Position numbers and translations under genes: made by a program. From RGIG5327 sp045612485 (GTDB taxonomy: Bacteria; Verrucomicrobiota; Lentisphaeria; Victivallales; UBA1829): DNA of 15,949 nucleotides. The notes under the pieces were generated by a model. It ran no database searches and was not told the DNA's origin. It saw nothing but the letters and a program-made list of their open reading frames with translations. The stretch lies in the NCBI GenBank assembly GCA_045612485.1, contig JAZKZE010000056.1, positions 1 to 15,949 on the forward strand. The letters run 5' to 3'. Shown in pieces: positions 1 to 7,728 of the stretch (the first letter of the stretch is position 1; every line of letters begins with the position of its first letter).

Positions 1-560
1 ATCAACTCTCTTGGCGGTCTTCATGTGTACAGCGGAGCAAAAGCCAACAATACCACCGTGAAACAGGGCGGGTTCCTGGGTATCGGAAATGGTGCAACTG
101 CTGAAAATACCGTAATCGACTATGCCGGGGAACTCACTGTGTGGGGCGGCGGAAGTGTAAAGAATAATACCATAAATGAATATGGAGCAATTATTCTTTC
201 CAGCGGAGCCGTGGCTGATACCACATTGATCAACTCTCTTGGCGGTCTTCATGTGTACAGCGGAGCAAAAGCCAACAATACCACCGTGAAACAGGGCGGG
301 TTCCTGGGTATCGGAAATGGTGCAACCGCTGAAAATACCGTAATCGATACAGCCGGGGAACTTACCGTGTGGGGCGGAGGGCTTGTAAGCAACAATATCA
401 TAAATGAATATGGAGCAATCATTCTTTCCAGCGGAGCCGCCGCCAATGAAACTGTAGTGAATATGGGTGGCGGATTACACATCTATGATGGTGCAACCGC
501 ATACAACACGCAGGTGACCAGCGGAGCCGGTCTGGGAATCGGAGACGGCGGTTGTCTTTA
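1..560 (+). repeat. Tandem 228-bp coding repeats (two full units plus decayed third)
   Basis: Unit 1 is 1-228 and unit 2 is 229-456; both begin with ATCAACTCTCTTGGCGGTCT. They are identical over the first 98 bases, differ at base 99, match again to base 119, and diverge more in the second half (about 28 differences by hand count, roughly 88% identity). A third, degraded copy runs from 457 to about 560. The period is exactly 76 codons and matches the period of the gene at 15216. Confidence 0.9.
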
Positions 561-966
561 CAGTGCGGAACTTGAAAATAATGCAAGTATGACATTCTAT
601 GAAGGCGCACTTCTGGAAGGCTGGAATGATTTTGAAGGTACGGTGATCACTTCCGGTACAGTTGATGCTTCCGGAGCGTATGTCAACTTTGAGATCGACG
701 ACCGTTCATCCTCTCAGGGGGTCATCCTGGATGATATGGAAAATCTGCTTTCTGTGGAAAGATATTCTGTCCAGGTGGATCCGTTGCAGGCGAAAGGTAC
801 TTATCTGCTTGCCGGAAATGCGTGGGAATTTGATGATGAGATCTCTCTGTATGTTGGAGAAGGCAATGATTGCGGCTCTGTCAGTGAAGGCGTAAGTATT
901 GAGTATGAAGGCAGAACTTACTCTCTGCATAACAATAAAGGGATCCTTGCATTGAGTATTTCGTAA
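1..966 (+). CDS. AIDA-like repeat surface protein, C-terminal part (5' end outside window)
   Basis: Open in frame 1 from the first base to TAA at 964-966 (321 residues visible); the real start lies upstream. The visible part holds two full 76-residue units and a partial third. Each unit is built of short Gly-rich strands such as GGLHVYSGA, NTTVKQGG, GELTVWGGG and YGAIILSSGA, which is the pattern of AIDA-I/autotransporter passenger repeats that fold as a beta-helix. From about base 560 the repeats decay into a non-repetitive cap of about 130 residues ending in GILALSIS. There is no C-terminal autotransporter beta-barrel, no LPXTG-like sorting signal and no obvious membrane anchor, so secretion and attachment are not explained. 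A homologous gene starts at 15216. Likely a surface or extracellular adhesin-like protein; the family call is firm, the function is inference. Confidence 0.8.
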   Translation: MNSLGGLHVYSGAKANNTTVKQGGFLGIGNGATAENTVIDYAGELTVWGGGSVKNNTINEYGAIILSSGAVADTTLINSLGGLHVYSGAKANNTTVKQGGFLGIGNGATAENTVIDTAGELTVWGGGLVSNNIINEYGAIILSSGAAANETVVNMGGGLHIYDGATAYNTQVTSGAGLGIGDGGCLYSAELENNASMTFYEGALLEGWNDFEGTVITSGTVDASGAYVNFEIDDRSSSQGVILDDMENLLSVERYSVQVDPLQAKGTYLLAGNAWEFDDEISLYVGEGNDCGSVSEGVSIEYEGRTYSLHNNKGILALSIS

Positions 967-990
967 AAAAAGGAAAAAAACAGAAATAGA

Positions 991-1031
991 AACCTCCGGA
1001 CATGGTGTGAAAACCGGTCCGGAGGTTTTTT
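991..1031. terminator. Bidirectional intrinsic terminator between convergent genes
   Basis: A perfect 11-bp stem (AACCTCCGGAC at 991-1001 with GTCCGGAGGTT at 1017-1027) closes a 15-base loop and is followed on the plus strand by a T run to 1031. On the minus strand the stem is followed by T-rich sequence (the complement of the A-rich 965-990 stretch). It lies 25 bases after the stop of the plus-strand repeat gene and 4 bases after the stop of the minus-strand secretin gene, so it can serve both. Confidence 0.85.
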
Positions 1032-1034
1032 ATA

Positions 1035-3005
1035 TTACCATTTTTTTGCAAACGTATTGTTCAGGTGGAATGAGGATGGATCTGCTTTTTCCATTTCATC
1101 AGCAGGGATCAGGGAACATTGCCCCATTACAACAAGTTCTGCTGTCTTGACTGATTTGGATTTTGTGGAGAAAAGGTATCCCAGAATGGGTATGTCGCAC
1201 AGAAAAGGTATTCCATTGGTAGATTCCACGATCTGCTGTTTTTTCAAGCCGCCTATAACAAAAGTGTTTTTGGAATTGGGCAGACTGATCTTCAGGGAGA
1301 GAGAATTATTTTTTGCAATACGGGGAACTCCGTTGGAATTGAATCCTATCAGACTGCTGTTGGAAAGAAGAACATCAAAATGAGTTTCTTTCAGATTGAC
1401 GGATGCATTATTGATCTTCATACTGAATCCGAAAGAATCTGATTTTTCCGTTTTGACAATATTACCTTTTGCTACAGGAATATCATCTTTGATGACTTTG
1501 TCCACCAGTTTGGAGAGCAATTTATACGCGTTCACTCCCAGATCCGGACTGATCTGGGTATCCGGAGCCTGTTCTGAAGTATCCATATAAAAAATACCTG
1601 TAGTACGGTCAAGAACTGCACTGGTATTGTTGCGGATACACAATTGCCCTGTGTGAAGAACTTTTGCCTTTCCCGTACTGGCAAGAAAGTCGATATACCG
1701 GGTATTCCATTTAGGGTTGAAATTGTAAAAGGAGGTGCGTTCAGAGCCTGTCTGCATAAGGCCGCTGCCGTAAACTGCCGACCAGTTGTCCCGGAATCTT
1801 CCCCCGCCGGAAAAAAAATCCACTCCTTCATTATTTTTCCATGCCTGGAAATCCAACCCCATTTTATCATCGTCTTCATCATAGATCTCATATACGGTTA
1901 TTGTCAGACGCACCTGGGGAATGGGCTTATCATATTCCCGCAGCATTTTTTCAATATTGGGCATGGAATAATTGGTCACGTCAAAAAGAAGCCAGTTGAG
2001 ATCCGGGTCATTGGTAACGGCATCCGCCCCCTGCCAGATCTCGGTCACATCGCTTATATTCATCCCCACGTTCTGGATAAGCGGCAGCAGATTTTTTGCC
2101 GGGACGTATTTGGGAATATAGAAAAAAGTCTGTGTTCCCAGAAAAGCCCCCATCTGGGGCTTGTCCAGAAAGGCTACAAGAGAATCGATCCCCATACCGT
2201 TTTTATGGTCTTTGAAACGGTACTCTTCCGCACTGACGATCAACAGCCCCGTACCGTCGGCATATTTCAGACATTCCACCGCGGTATTACTGCCCAGCTG
2301 GGCAGGGGGATTATAGGTGGTCTGGGCGTTGACGGGAGTTGTGACTGCTGGTGTACTTACCGTTGCCGCTGTACTGTTCCCCTGACCCTGATTGCCGGGA
2401 TACTGTTGCTGAAGCATGGTATTGCCCACTCTTTTTGCCTGAACCATCTGACGCAGATAATCCCGGAATTCATAGGCATCCACATTTTTGATATGATAAG
2501 TTTTTGTTACGACCCGGGGATCATTGTTATCCCGTATGAAATGTACAACACGCGTATTTTCCTTGATCCCCACCACCAGCTGGGCTTCCACTCTTGTATT
2601 GTTGTAGGCGGAAGTATTGTTGAAATTGGAATCCCTGGGGACTGCCACCGGGTTTTCCGTTCCCCCATGCAGAAGAAAAGTAAGGGAAAAGAAGAACGCA
2701 AGAAGCGGGAAGAAGCCGGAAAGTGGATTGCTGAATGGCACAAAAACATGTTTTCTGTATATTTTTGTTTCTTTCTTTTCCTGAACCGGGGCGGAATTTG
2801 TTTCTTCTTCTGAAAGTTCCTGAAGCAATATATCCCTTCCGGTAAGGTGATTGTGCCGGAGTTTTTCATCCTCATCCTGAATGAGTCTGCGTTTGCGTTT
2901 CTGATTGTTTTTCAGCTTTTCTGAAGAAAAATCAGCCTTTTTATTGACTCTTTCTATGTAAACACGTTCACCGGTACTCAGATCATATTTGCTGAAGTGT
3001 CTCAT
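1035..3005 (-). CDS. Secretin-like protein (type II/III/IV pilus secretin family), long cytoplasmic N-terminus
   Basis: The 656-residue protein has a charged N-terminal region (residues 1-90, with a basic patch NQKRKRR near 34-40), one hydrophobic segment at about 95-112, N1/secretin_N-like modules at about 165-282 and 293-360, and a secretin core from about 363. The C-terminal part is diagnostic: SLKISLP, then FVIGGL (582-587), then GIPFLCDIPILGYLF (598-612), then a final strand ELVVMG. Secretins form outer-membrane channels for type II/III secretion or type IV pili. The ATG is preceded by AAGGAGA (3011-3017), so the unusual long N-terminus looks real. A Q/T/P-rich linker (about 199-238) splits the first N module. 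It lies 34 bp downstream of a paralog, both sharing an MG-x4-AWKN motif at the start of the core. No pilin, ATPase or other secretion genes are in the window. Family call is firm; which machine it serves is unknown. Confidence 0.8.
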   Translation of the reverse strand: MRHFSKYDLSTGERVYIERVNKKADFSSEKLKNNQKRKRRLIQDEDEKLRHNHLTGRDILLQELSEEETNSAPVQEKKETKIYRKHVFVPFSNPLSGFFPLLAFFFSLTFLLHGGTENPVAVPRDSNFNNTSAYNNTRVEAQLVVGIKENTRVVHFIRDNNDPRVVTKTYHIKNVDAYEFRDYLRQMVQAKRVGNTMLQQQYPGNQGQGNSTAATVSTPAVTTPVNAQTTYNPPAQLGSNTAVECLKYADGTGLLIVSAEEYRFKDHKNGMGIDSLVAFLDKPQMGAFLGTQTFFYIPKYVPAKNLLPLIQNVGMNISDVTEIWQGADAVTNDPDLNWLLFDVTNYSMPNIEKMLREYDKPIPQVRLTITVYEIYDEDDDKMGLDFQAWKNNEGVDFFSGGGRFRDNWSAVYGSGLMQTGSERTSFYNFNPKWNTRYIDFLASTGKAKVLHTGQLCIRNNTSAVLDRTTGIFYMDTSEQAPDTQISPDLGVNAYKLLSKLVDKVIKDDIPVAKGNIVKTEKSDSFGFSMKINNASVNLKETHFDVLLSNSSLIGFNSNGVPRIAKNNSLSLKISLPNSKNTFVIGGLKKQQIVESTNGIPFLCDIPILGYLFSTKSKSVKTAELVVMGQCSLIPADEMEKADPSSFHLNNTFAKKW

Positions 3006-3039
3006 TGTATTCTCCTTGGTTTGTCAATGGTTCTTTTTA

Positions 3040-4464
3040 TTATTTCAGTCTGGTAAGCTGGCCGGCAATCATACTGCCGACACCTGTATCCGGGATTTCT
3101 GCAAAAGCAGTGATGTAAAGATAACTTTTTTCCCTGGAATGTGTGGTGGTCCCGAAAAGATATTTGAGAACAGGGATGCGGGAAAGAAACGGTATGCCGA
3201 TGGTCTGTTCCACATCCTGTGTTCTGCTCCAGGAGGTAATCAGTACTTCTTTATTCAATTCAATACTCAGATTGCCGTTGACATTGCTTTTTTCCACAAG
3301 TTCAGCTCCGTAGGTATTGCGTTCCACTGTGTCTGCCGCGGAAAGGTTGTAGGCAAAAAAGAGAGTACCTTTGCTTTTGGCATATCTGCCGGGTTCATAA
3401 TCCGGTACGGTAAAAAGGATCTCCTGATCTCCGTGCAGGCAGACTACAGGCCCATTGACTGTAAGAACGGTCTGGGCGGCTCCCGAAGAAGCATTGCTTG
3501 CTGTTACGCTCATCTGGTCATTATTGCTTTTTATGATATTCTGGAGCTGGGGATTGAAGGATACTGAATAGGAATTTGTATCGGAATTGGATACGGTAAT
3601 GGAAGCTGTCCCCATGACTTTCGCCTGTCCGTTCTGCTGAAGAAGCCGGATGAAGGAGGCGTCAAACTGCGGCGCAAAAAGAAAGCCCCCCATAGGACCG
3701 GAAAAACTCTGCAAGGCAGCTGATCCGGATGAGGAAAGGTCGATTGCTCTCCAGCCTACCTGGAAAATATTCAGTCCGGGACCGTTTTTCCATGCAAGAT
3801 ACTCTATCCCCATATCCCGCAGGGTGCTTTCCCTGATCTGGTACAAGGTAAAGCGCAAAGCGATCTGCGGGGCGGGACGGTCAAGAAATCCCAGAAACTG
3901 ATAGATGAACTGACTGTTTGTCGTGTTATCCTTCCAGTAGATCTGGTTTGAATTCTGATCCCAGCCGTAGACCGATCCGTAAGGCCCGGCGTTGATGAGA
4001 CCGTTGACGATCATATTGACAAGCACCTGACCTGAACGGTATTTGGGCTGATAGACGGCTCTGGTTATTCCGGTCCCCCGGATAATATCCCCGGGAACTT
4101 TGCCGTCGATGGTGATATTGCGGTCTGCCATCCGGATAAATTCATCCACATAGGGCATCATTCCCACCGGACAGGTAACGGTCAATATCTGCTGATTGTC
4201 CGACCCGTACTCAATGCAGTTCACCACGGAATTCATGTTGTAACGTTTGACCATGGACTGTACAAATGGCATAAGGTCGTTGCTCTGGGCGTATTTGAGG
4301 ATGTAGATTTTGGAGACCATGTAATCCTGTGCGTCGTCCTGAACAAAGCGCAGTGTCTGTTTATTTTCTTCTGTTTCAGCTGCTCCATTTGCATGGAAAA
4401 TTGTTACGGCTGCAATAAACAGACCTGCATACAAATACAAAAGATTTTTTCTTTCTGATTTCAC
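3040..4464 (-). CDS. Secretin-like protein, second paralog
   Basis: Counting from the chosen GTG at 4462-4464 the protein is 474 residues. It begins with a normal Sec signal peptide: a basic n-region (KSERK), a hydrophobic core LLYLYAGLFIAAVTIF and a likely cleavage after HANGAA. The mature part has two N-domain-like modules (YILKYAQSNDLMPF and YQPKYRSGQVLVNMIV each start one), then a secretin core with LRFTLYQI, DMGIEYLAWKNG and the C-terminal GIPFLSRIPVLKYLFG signature. The start was chosen because AAGGGGG (4470-4476) sits 5 bases before the GTG and because the signal peptide then falls at the N-terminus. An in-frame ATG at 4563 would add 33 charged residues and has no comparable ribosome site. 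First gene of a two-gene unit with the downstream secretin-like gene. Expected in the outer membrane; machine and cargo unknown. Confidence 0.78.
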   Translation of the reverse strand: MKSERKNLLYLYAGLFIAAVTIFHANGAAETEENKQTLRFVQDDAQDYMVSKIYILKYAQSNDLMPFVQSMVKRYNMNSVVNCIEYGSDNQQILTVTCPVGMMPYVDEFIRMADRNITIDGKVPGDIIRGTGITRAVYQPKYRSGQVLVNMIVNGLINAGPYGSVYGWDQNSNQIYWKDNTTNSQFIYQFLGFLDRPAPQIALRFTLYQIRESTLRDMGIEYLAWKNGPGLNIFQVGWRAIDLSSSGSAALQSFSGPMGGFLFAPQFDASFIRLLQQNGQAKVMGTASITVSNSDTNSYSVSFNPQLQNIIKSNNDQMSVTASNASSGAAQTVLTVNGPVVCLHGDQEILFTVPDYEPGRYAKSKGTLFFAYNLSAADTVERNTYGAELVEKSNVNGNLSIELNKEVLITSWSRTQDVEQTIGIPFLSRIPVLKYLFGTTTHSREKSYLYITAFAEIPDTGVGSMIAGQLTRLK

Positions 4465-4469
4465 GATAT

Positions 4470-4476
4470 CCCCCTT
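4470..4476 (-). promoter_or_regulatory. Ribosome binding site that sets a GTG start
   Basis: AAGGGGG on the minus strand, 5 bases before GTG 4464. It decides the start of the second secretin-like gene against the longer ATG frame from 4563. Confidence 0.6.
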
Positions 4477-4578
4477 ATCGTTTTTTTTGTTTGTATTTAC
4501 TTTACGGAATGATTTTTGATTTTTCTGCCATGCCCTCCTTTCGTATTTTGTGAAGCATTTCATTTTTCGCTGAATATA

Positions 4579-4607
4579 AAAATAGCATTTTAAAAAATAT
4601 TTTTCAA
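4579..4607 (-). promoter_or_regulatory. Probable sigma70-type promoter of the secretin pair
   Basis: On the minus strand: TTGAAA (4602-4607), 17-bp spacer ending in TGC, then TATTTT (4579-4584). It predicts a transcript start near 4572 and a leader of about 108 bases before the GTG. The TGC just before the -10 recurs at other promoters of this window. Confidence 0.55.
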
Positions 4608-4651
4608 GAAGGAAAAATAAAAATATGAAAGGAAAATTTTTAAAAATAAAC

Positions 4652-4687
4652 TTGAAATGATAAAAAGTTGGAAGTATATTTATACTT
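4652..4687 (+). promoter_or_regulatory. Plus-strand promoter-like sequence overlapped by an inverted repeat
   Basis: TTGAAA (4652-4657), 17-bp spacer, TATATT (4675-4680). The -10 lies inside the inverted repeat AAGTATA-TT-TATACTT (4672-4687), an operator-like layout. It diverges from the secretin promoter, but no convincing gene follows on the plus strand; a transcript would run antisense to the 3' end of the O-antigen ligase-like gene. The region is very AT-rich, so a chance match is possible. Confidence 0.3.
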
Positions 4688-4719
4688 AGTGATTTATGTA
4701 TATGAAAAATGTGAAAGAT

Positions 4720-4753
4720 TTATTCTATGGTTTTGAGGCGGAATATAGAATAA
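4720..4753 (-). terminator. AT-rich hairpin after the O-antigen ligase-like gene (possible terminator)
   Basis: Perfect 9-bp arms TTATTCTAT (4720-4728) and ATAGAATAA (4745-4753) with a 16-base loop, 4 bases past the stop of the minus-strand gene. The stem is AT-rich and followed only by a weak T-rich stretch on the minus strand, so termination strength is doubtful. Confidence 0.35.
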
Positions 4754-4757
4754 TATA

Positions 4758-6689
4758 TTATTTTTCAATAAAACGTTTCTGCCAGTTTGCAAAAATATTC
4801 CCTCCGGCATCCGGAGAATTTTTCACACATCTCCAGGGGGTCAGTTCCTTACCCGGATCTGAAAGAATGGATATAAATTCCTTTTGTGTTATTTTCAGAA
4901 TACTGATCCTGCGGGAAAACTCTTTCTGCAAAGGGGCGAGCAGGTGTTTTCTATTATTCCTTTCCGCAATACGGATCATGTTATATACAGGAAGCACCGC
5001 AAGCGGAAATCTTTCTGCATCCCGGGCGTATTCAGAAAGTGAATCATCAATTTTTCCCAGCATCAGAAAGATCTGACCTCTTGCATAATGTACTCTTGCA
5101 TAATCCGGTACAGGCCCTTTGAGGATAAGATCAGAAAGAAAAAGAGCTTCCTGCGGATCTTTCCTGTGCAGGGCGGAAAGCATGAGATCATACAGAAGGG
5201 ATGTATGGGCAGGATATATATATGCAATATTTTCCGTCAGAGTTTTTCTCGTTTCTTTTTCAAGGGTTTCCGAATGAAAAAGAACCTCTTTTGCATAGAG
5301 GATATATGCCTGTCTGCCCGCAAGAAACAGTGGGAAAAGCAGTATAAGAAAAGCAAGATATTTACATAAGAAATTTCTTTTTTCCGTTTTTTCCGGTACG
5401 GAAATTTGTTTTTCTTCTTTTCTTCTGAAACTTTTTTCCCAGCATAAGCCCAACAGCAGAAGCGCAATGACACCACAGGGCCATATTTCCATAACAAGAT
5501 CCACCTGTGCGTGGGTAAGCAGAGAAACAAGACTCAGAAACAGAAGTTTTTCCTTTATATTTCCCTTCTCTTCCGCAAGAATGAAAAAACTTTTTATCAC
5601 AGGAACAAGGACAAGCAGAAACATCCAGAGAATAACGCCCCCGGGAACTCCCCAGCCCAGGATCATATAAAGAAAATGATTATGAGGGTGGGGACTGCGG
5701 ACAGCCGGATTGAGTACTTTGAAGTAATCTTCAGTGCGGCGGCTGCTTAATGTCTGTTCTATGGAGGCGAAAAAGTTTCCGGCAGGAGGCAGATCTGCAA
5801 GTATGGCATCCCATGAACTTTTTATCAGCTGTATCCGTTCTCCCATAGAGCCTGCTTTCCCCAGCACCGGTTCAATTTTTTCAAAGGAAAAAATAAAAAT
5901 CATAATGGCAAGTATTCCAGTGCAGCAAAGTACGGTAAAGGTGGTTTTTCTCCATTTTTCCGGCAGAAGAAAAAGGAAAATAAAGCATAATAAAACACTC
6001 ATACTTGCAAAAGAACCCAGTGAAGCCGTATGAAACAGAAGATAAAAGGCCGCTGCGGATGGTATGAGCAGAAGAAGTAGGGTTTTCCCGCAGGAAAAAT
6101 GTTTTTTTACTTTGAAGAAATCATACAGAATATACAGTAAAGAGGGGATCAATGCAAGGAAAAATGCCGCATTCCAGTTACGGTTGCCGGGCAGCCCGTG
6201 CAATATCCTGTAATAATGTTGCGGGAAGAGCTGTAAAGAAACTGTACTGGCAAGAAGAATGATCACTCCGGTCCAGGCAAATACCTGCGGAAGAATTTTG
6301 CGGAAGTCTTCTGCAAATAATGCGGAAAAAAGCGGCAGAAGAAGATAATAATACGGAAGAAAAAATCCGTCCAAACCCACTTTCGGCAGCAATTTGACAG
6401 AACATAACGGCAGCAGAAAAAGAAGAGTAAAAGGAATAAAAAAACTTTTACAGGAGAGAAATGCATATTTTTTTACATACTTTTCCGGCAGGGAAAATAC
6501 AAGAAATGCCAAGGCAATGCCTGCCAGAGCCGTATGGGAAAACAATACTTCATTGCGGTATTGATCCATACTCAGAAACAATCTTGCCGGTATACTTACC
6601 GCCGCAAGAAGCAGAAAAATACCGGGAAAAACACTTCTGCCGCCGTTTGTATTTTCAATACTTTTTTCCGGCAGTTTTCTCATAATCAT
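4758..6689 (-). CDS. O-antigen ligase/polymerase-like (Wzy_C family) membrane protein with TPR-like C-terminus
   Basis: The 643-residue protein has roughly 12 hydrophobic segments from about residue 20 to 465. Two short family signatures are visible: GNRNWNAAFF (168-177), the equivalent of the GNPN-type motif, and HPHNHFLYMILGWGVPG (334-350), the equivalent of HxHNxxL...GxxG in the large periplasmic loop of O-antigen ligases (WaaL) and related Wzy-like enzymes. Residues about 495-570 form a soluble helical tail that resembles TPR repeats (YARGQIFLMLGKIDDSLSEY), as in several Wzy_C proteins. Such enzymes join or polymerise undecaprenyl-linked glycans at the periplasmic face, or glycosylate proteins; the exact substrate cannot be told. 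Start: ATG 6689 or ATG 6683, neither with a strong Shine-Dalgarno site. It is 44 bp downstream of the RodZ-like gene with no terminator between, so probably cotranscribed. Confidence 0.75.
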   Translation of the reverse strand: MIMRKLPEKSIENTNGGRSVFPGIFLLLAAVSIPARLFLSMDQYRNEVLFSHTALAGIALAFLVFSLPEKYVKKYAFLSCKSFFIPFTLLFLLPLCSVKLLPKVGLDGFFLPYYYLLLPLFSALFAEDFRKILPQVFAWTGVIILLASTVSLQLFPQHYYRILHGLPGNRNWNAAFFLALIPSLLYILYDFFKVKKHFSCGKTLLLLLIPSAAAFYLLFHTASLGSFASMSVLLCFIFLFLLPEKWRKTTFTVLCCTGILAIMIFIFSFEKIEPVLGKAGSMGERIQLIKSSWDAILADLPPAGNFFASIEQTLSSRRTEDYFKVLNPAVRSPHPHNHFLYMILGWGVPGGVILWMFLLVLVPVIKSFFILAEEKGNIKEKLLFLSLVSLLTHAQVDLVMEIWPCGVIALLLLGLCWEKSFRRKEEKQISVPEKTEKRNFLCKYLAFLILLFPLFLAGRQAYILYAKEVLFHSETLEKETRKTLTENIAYIYPAHTSLLYDLMLSALHRKDPQEALFLSDLILKGPVPDYARVHYARGQIFLMLGKIDDSLSEYARDAERFPLAVLPVYNMIRIAERNNRKHLLAPLQKEFSRRISILKITQKEFISILSDPGKELTPWRCVKNSPDAGGNIFANWQKRFIEK

Positions 6690-6733
6690 CCGTCTTTTTT
6701 TCTGCTTTTGCGGTCACTCTATGAAAGAAAATC

Positions 6734-7690
6734 TTATCTGGAAGAGCGTTTCTTTTTTGCAGGCAGGGGCAGGATCTTTTCTTCAGGAATGATCTGGGGA
6801 ATAAGACCCGTTATTGCTGAAGAATCAAAACTTTCTTTTCCGGCAGGGAGCTCTTTTCCAACAGTTTTTGCTGCGGATGAACCATCTTGCTGTACGTTTT
6901 TCCCTTTTATCGCAATAAAATATACGGTAAGGGAAATAATAAAAATCAGAAGAAATGCCAGAGTGCCGAGAAGGTAATAACCCGTAAGACGTACTTTCCT
7001 TGCCTCTTCCTCATTGATCTGGACATTTTTATTGAGTTCATCCACCACTTTTTCCGGTACATCTGCCGCTGGTTCCATTTCTGCAAGAAGCTCCTTCAGC
7101 ATGGCAACAGATTCATCATTCAGATTGTAAAGTTTGCTTAAGGAACGTACATACGCCTTGATGAAAATGATGGGAGGAAGATTTTTTGTATTATCATCTT
7201 CCAGTGCTGTGATATAATCCGCCCGGATGAGGGTTGTGGAAGCGACCTCTTCAATACTCATGCCTTTTTCATTTCTTGCAGCTGCAAGCAGCTGACCTGC
7301 AGTATGTCCGGAAAGGCGGCGCAAGTCGATCTTTTTTTCTTCCTTTTTTACTGCGGCGGCAGAAGGCGGACAGACCTCTTCAAGCTGTCTTTCCTTCTCT
7401 TCCGGCACATTTCTGATCTCTTCCAGAGTTGTCCCCGGGAGAAGCTGCGCTTCGGGAAAAGAGGGTTCTTCCTTTTCTTCTGTATATGTATCTTGTCCGG
7501 AAAGCGTTTTCACAAGGGGACTTTCCGCTGAATCAGAAGGAAGGTTTACTGTATTTTCCTTTTCCTCATTCAATACAGTAAAGAGATCACCGGATGAGAC
7601 TTTTTCATTGTTTTCCTTACTCAGATCCTCTGTATTTCCGGAATATAAAATATTTTCCTTTTCATCCATATCCATATTTTTTCTCTCCAT
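6734..7690 (-). CDS. RodZ-like HTH membrane protein
   Basis: A 318-residue protein with three parts: an acidic, low-complexity N-terminal region (1-125), an HTH domain of the Xre/RodZ type (about 128-200; AGQLLAAARNEKGMSIEEVA, then TLIRADYITALEDDN and IFIKAYVRSLSKLYNL), and a single membrane segment (about 237-261) followed by a short tail of about 57 residues. RodZ links MreB to the membrane in rod-shape control; the HTH there binds MreB rather than DNA. The pattern LIRADYITALED, P-x2-FIKAYVR-x-LSKLYNL is typical of that family. Odd points: RodZ usually starts with the HTH, while here about 125 residues precede it, and the periplasmic part is very short. The ATG at 7688-7690 is listed; the ATG five codons later has GGAG better spaced. 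It has its own promoter at the end of ftsK. Confidence 0.7.
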   Translation of the reverse strand: MERKNMDMDEKENILYSGNTEDLSKENNEKVSSGDLFTVLNEEKENTVNLPSDSAESPLVKTLSGQDTYTEEKEEPSFPEAQLLPGTTLEEIRNVPEEKERQLEEVCPPSAAAVKKEEKKIDLRRLSGHTAGQLLAAARNEKGMSIEEVASTTLIRADYITALEDDNTKNLPPIIFIKAYVRSLSKLYNLNDESVAMLKELLAEMEPAADVPEKVVDELNKNVQINEEEARKVRLTGYYLLGTLAFLLIFIISLTVYFIAIKGKNVQQDGSSAAKTVGKELPAGKESFDSSAITGLIPQIIPEEKILPLPAKKKRSSR

Positions 7691-7728
7691 TTCCGTTTCC
7701 GGAAGTTATTTCCATTTGTTTTCCATAT

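Noticed and set aside
1644..2813. 389-codon open frame opposite the first secretin-like gene
   Set aside because: No start signal and an abnormal composition; the secretin frame has a ribosome site and family signatures.
4465..4563. ATG start at 4563 for the second secretin-like gene
   Set aside because: No good ribosome site; it would place 33 charged residues before a normal signal peptide that begins at the GTG with AAGGGGG upstream. Not fully excluded, since the neighbouring secretin also has a long N-terminus.
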